DNA of 6,786 nt from the NCBI GenBank assembly GCA_017538685.1, contig JAFYIK010000069.1, positions 1 through 6,786 on the forward strand. The letters run 5' to 3'. The position numbers and the translations under genes are program-made. Positions 6,630-6,786 of this stretch are shown here, in pieces. The notes beneath the pieces are model-generated. The model was not told where the DNA came from. It saw only the letters and a program-made list of their open reading frames with translations, and ran no database searches. This DNA is from Bacteroidales bacterium. Lineage in GTDB: Bacteria > Bacteroidota > Bacteroidia > Bacteroidales > UBA932. The first letter of the stretch is position 1. Each line of letters opens with the position of its first letter.

Positions 6630-6786
6630 GAATCGGCAAAGAGCAAGTGGATGTTTTTGCTCATTCAAATACGCGTTTCAACAATTCATTTATTAATCGT
6701 GAAGAGTTTTTGAAACGTATAAGCACCCCTGGAGGGCAATCTGTGGTGTTTGGGCGGTAAAACAAGGGGGTTTCGAAACGTTACGA

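Larger units (their letters stand above)
6512..6786. other. AT-rich intergenic region at right edge, no confident gene
   Basis: Apart from the promoter and dyad listed separately, this stretch holds no gene I can support. The three 60-base lines from 6541 to 6720 contain 14, 19 and 17 G+C, against about 42 of 60 in the middle of the DUF4434 gene. An open stretch on the plus strand (6602-6760, 46 codons from a TTG at 6620, no ATG) and GAAACG-type repeats are the only other visible structure. It may be a long regulatory region, or the decayed end of a neighbouring gene outside the window. Confidence 0.5.

Noticed and set aside
6641..6662. GAGCAA...TTGCTC inverted repeat as a terminator
   Set aside because: Only a 6-bp stem with a 10-nt loop and no following T tract, so it is within chance expectation.
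6721..6786. Possible tRNA or structured RNA in the GC-richer right end
   Set aside because: No T-loop (GTTCnAnnC) or acceptor-stem pairing could be traced, and the segment is cut by the window edge.

Overview
This 6.8 kb window looks like chromosomal DNA of a fairly GC-rich member of the Bacteroidota, probably a gut-type Bacteroidales. The support is: five intergenic matches to the Bacteroidota sigma-factor -7 element (TAnnTTTG), no Shine-Dalgarno sequence before any start, a Tat-targeted DUF4434 lipoprotein, a fused PlsC/GNAT amino-lipid acyltransferase, and a Reg_prop-type sensor joined to an AraC helix-turn-helix. Genus cannot be fixed from the sequence alone.

Layout. (1) 1-87, minus: the first 29 codons of a purine nucleoside phosphorylase (deoD) that runs off the left edge. 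(2) 110-889, minus: a nitrilase-fold protein, probably a pseudoenzyme, 22 bp upstream of deoD and likely co-transcribed with it. (3) 890-936: a compact divergent promoter. (4) 937-2043, plus: a Tat lipoprotein with a DUF4434 TIM-barrel domain. (5) 2040-3857, minus: a bifunctional acyltransferase with an N-terminal O-acyltransferase domain and a C-terminal N-acyltransferase domain, as in OlsF ornithine-lipid or glycine-lipid synthases. (6) 3858-3920: a second divergent promoter, almost identical in its core to the first. (7) 3921-5267, plus: a seven-transmembrane protein ending in an AraC DNA-binding domain. (8) 5264-6511, minus: a one-component transmembrane regulator with a small periplasmic propeller-like domain, one TM helix, a Pro/Glu linker and an AraC domain. 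(9) 6512-6786: an AT-rich upstream region with a promoter, a perfect AT hairpin, GAAACG-type repeats and a 46-codon open stretch of unknown meaning.

The transcription pattern is tight: two head-to-head pairs share overlapping -7 boxes, and two tail-to-tail pairs overlap by 4 bp at their stop codons, leaving no room for intergenic terminators. Functionally the window mixes nucleoside salvage, a possible secreted glycan-active protein, membrane amino-lipid synthesis and two membrane-anchored AraC regulators. The regulator at 3921-5267 shares its promoter region with the lipid acyltransferase and is the best candidate to control it. The most unusual items are the duplicated 18-bp bidirectional promoter core, the kinase-less HTCS-like regulator, the 7TM-AraC fusion and the nitrilase-fold protein that lacks recognisable catalytic residues. 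No mobile element, CRISPR array, tRNA or rRNA was seen.
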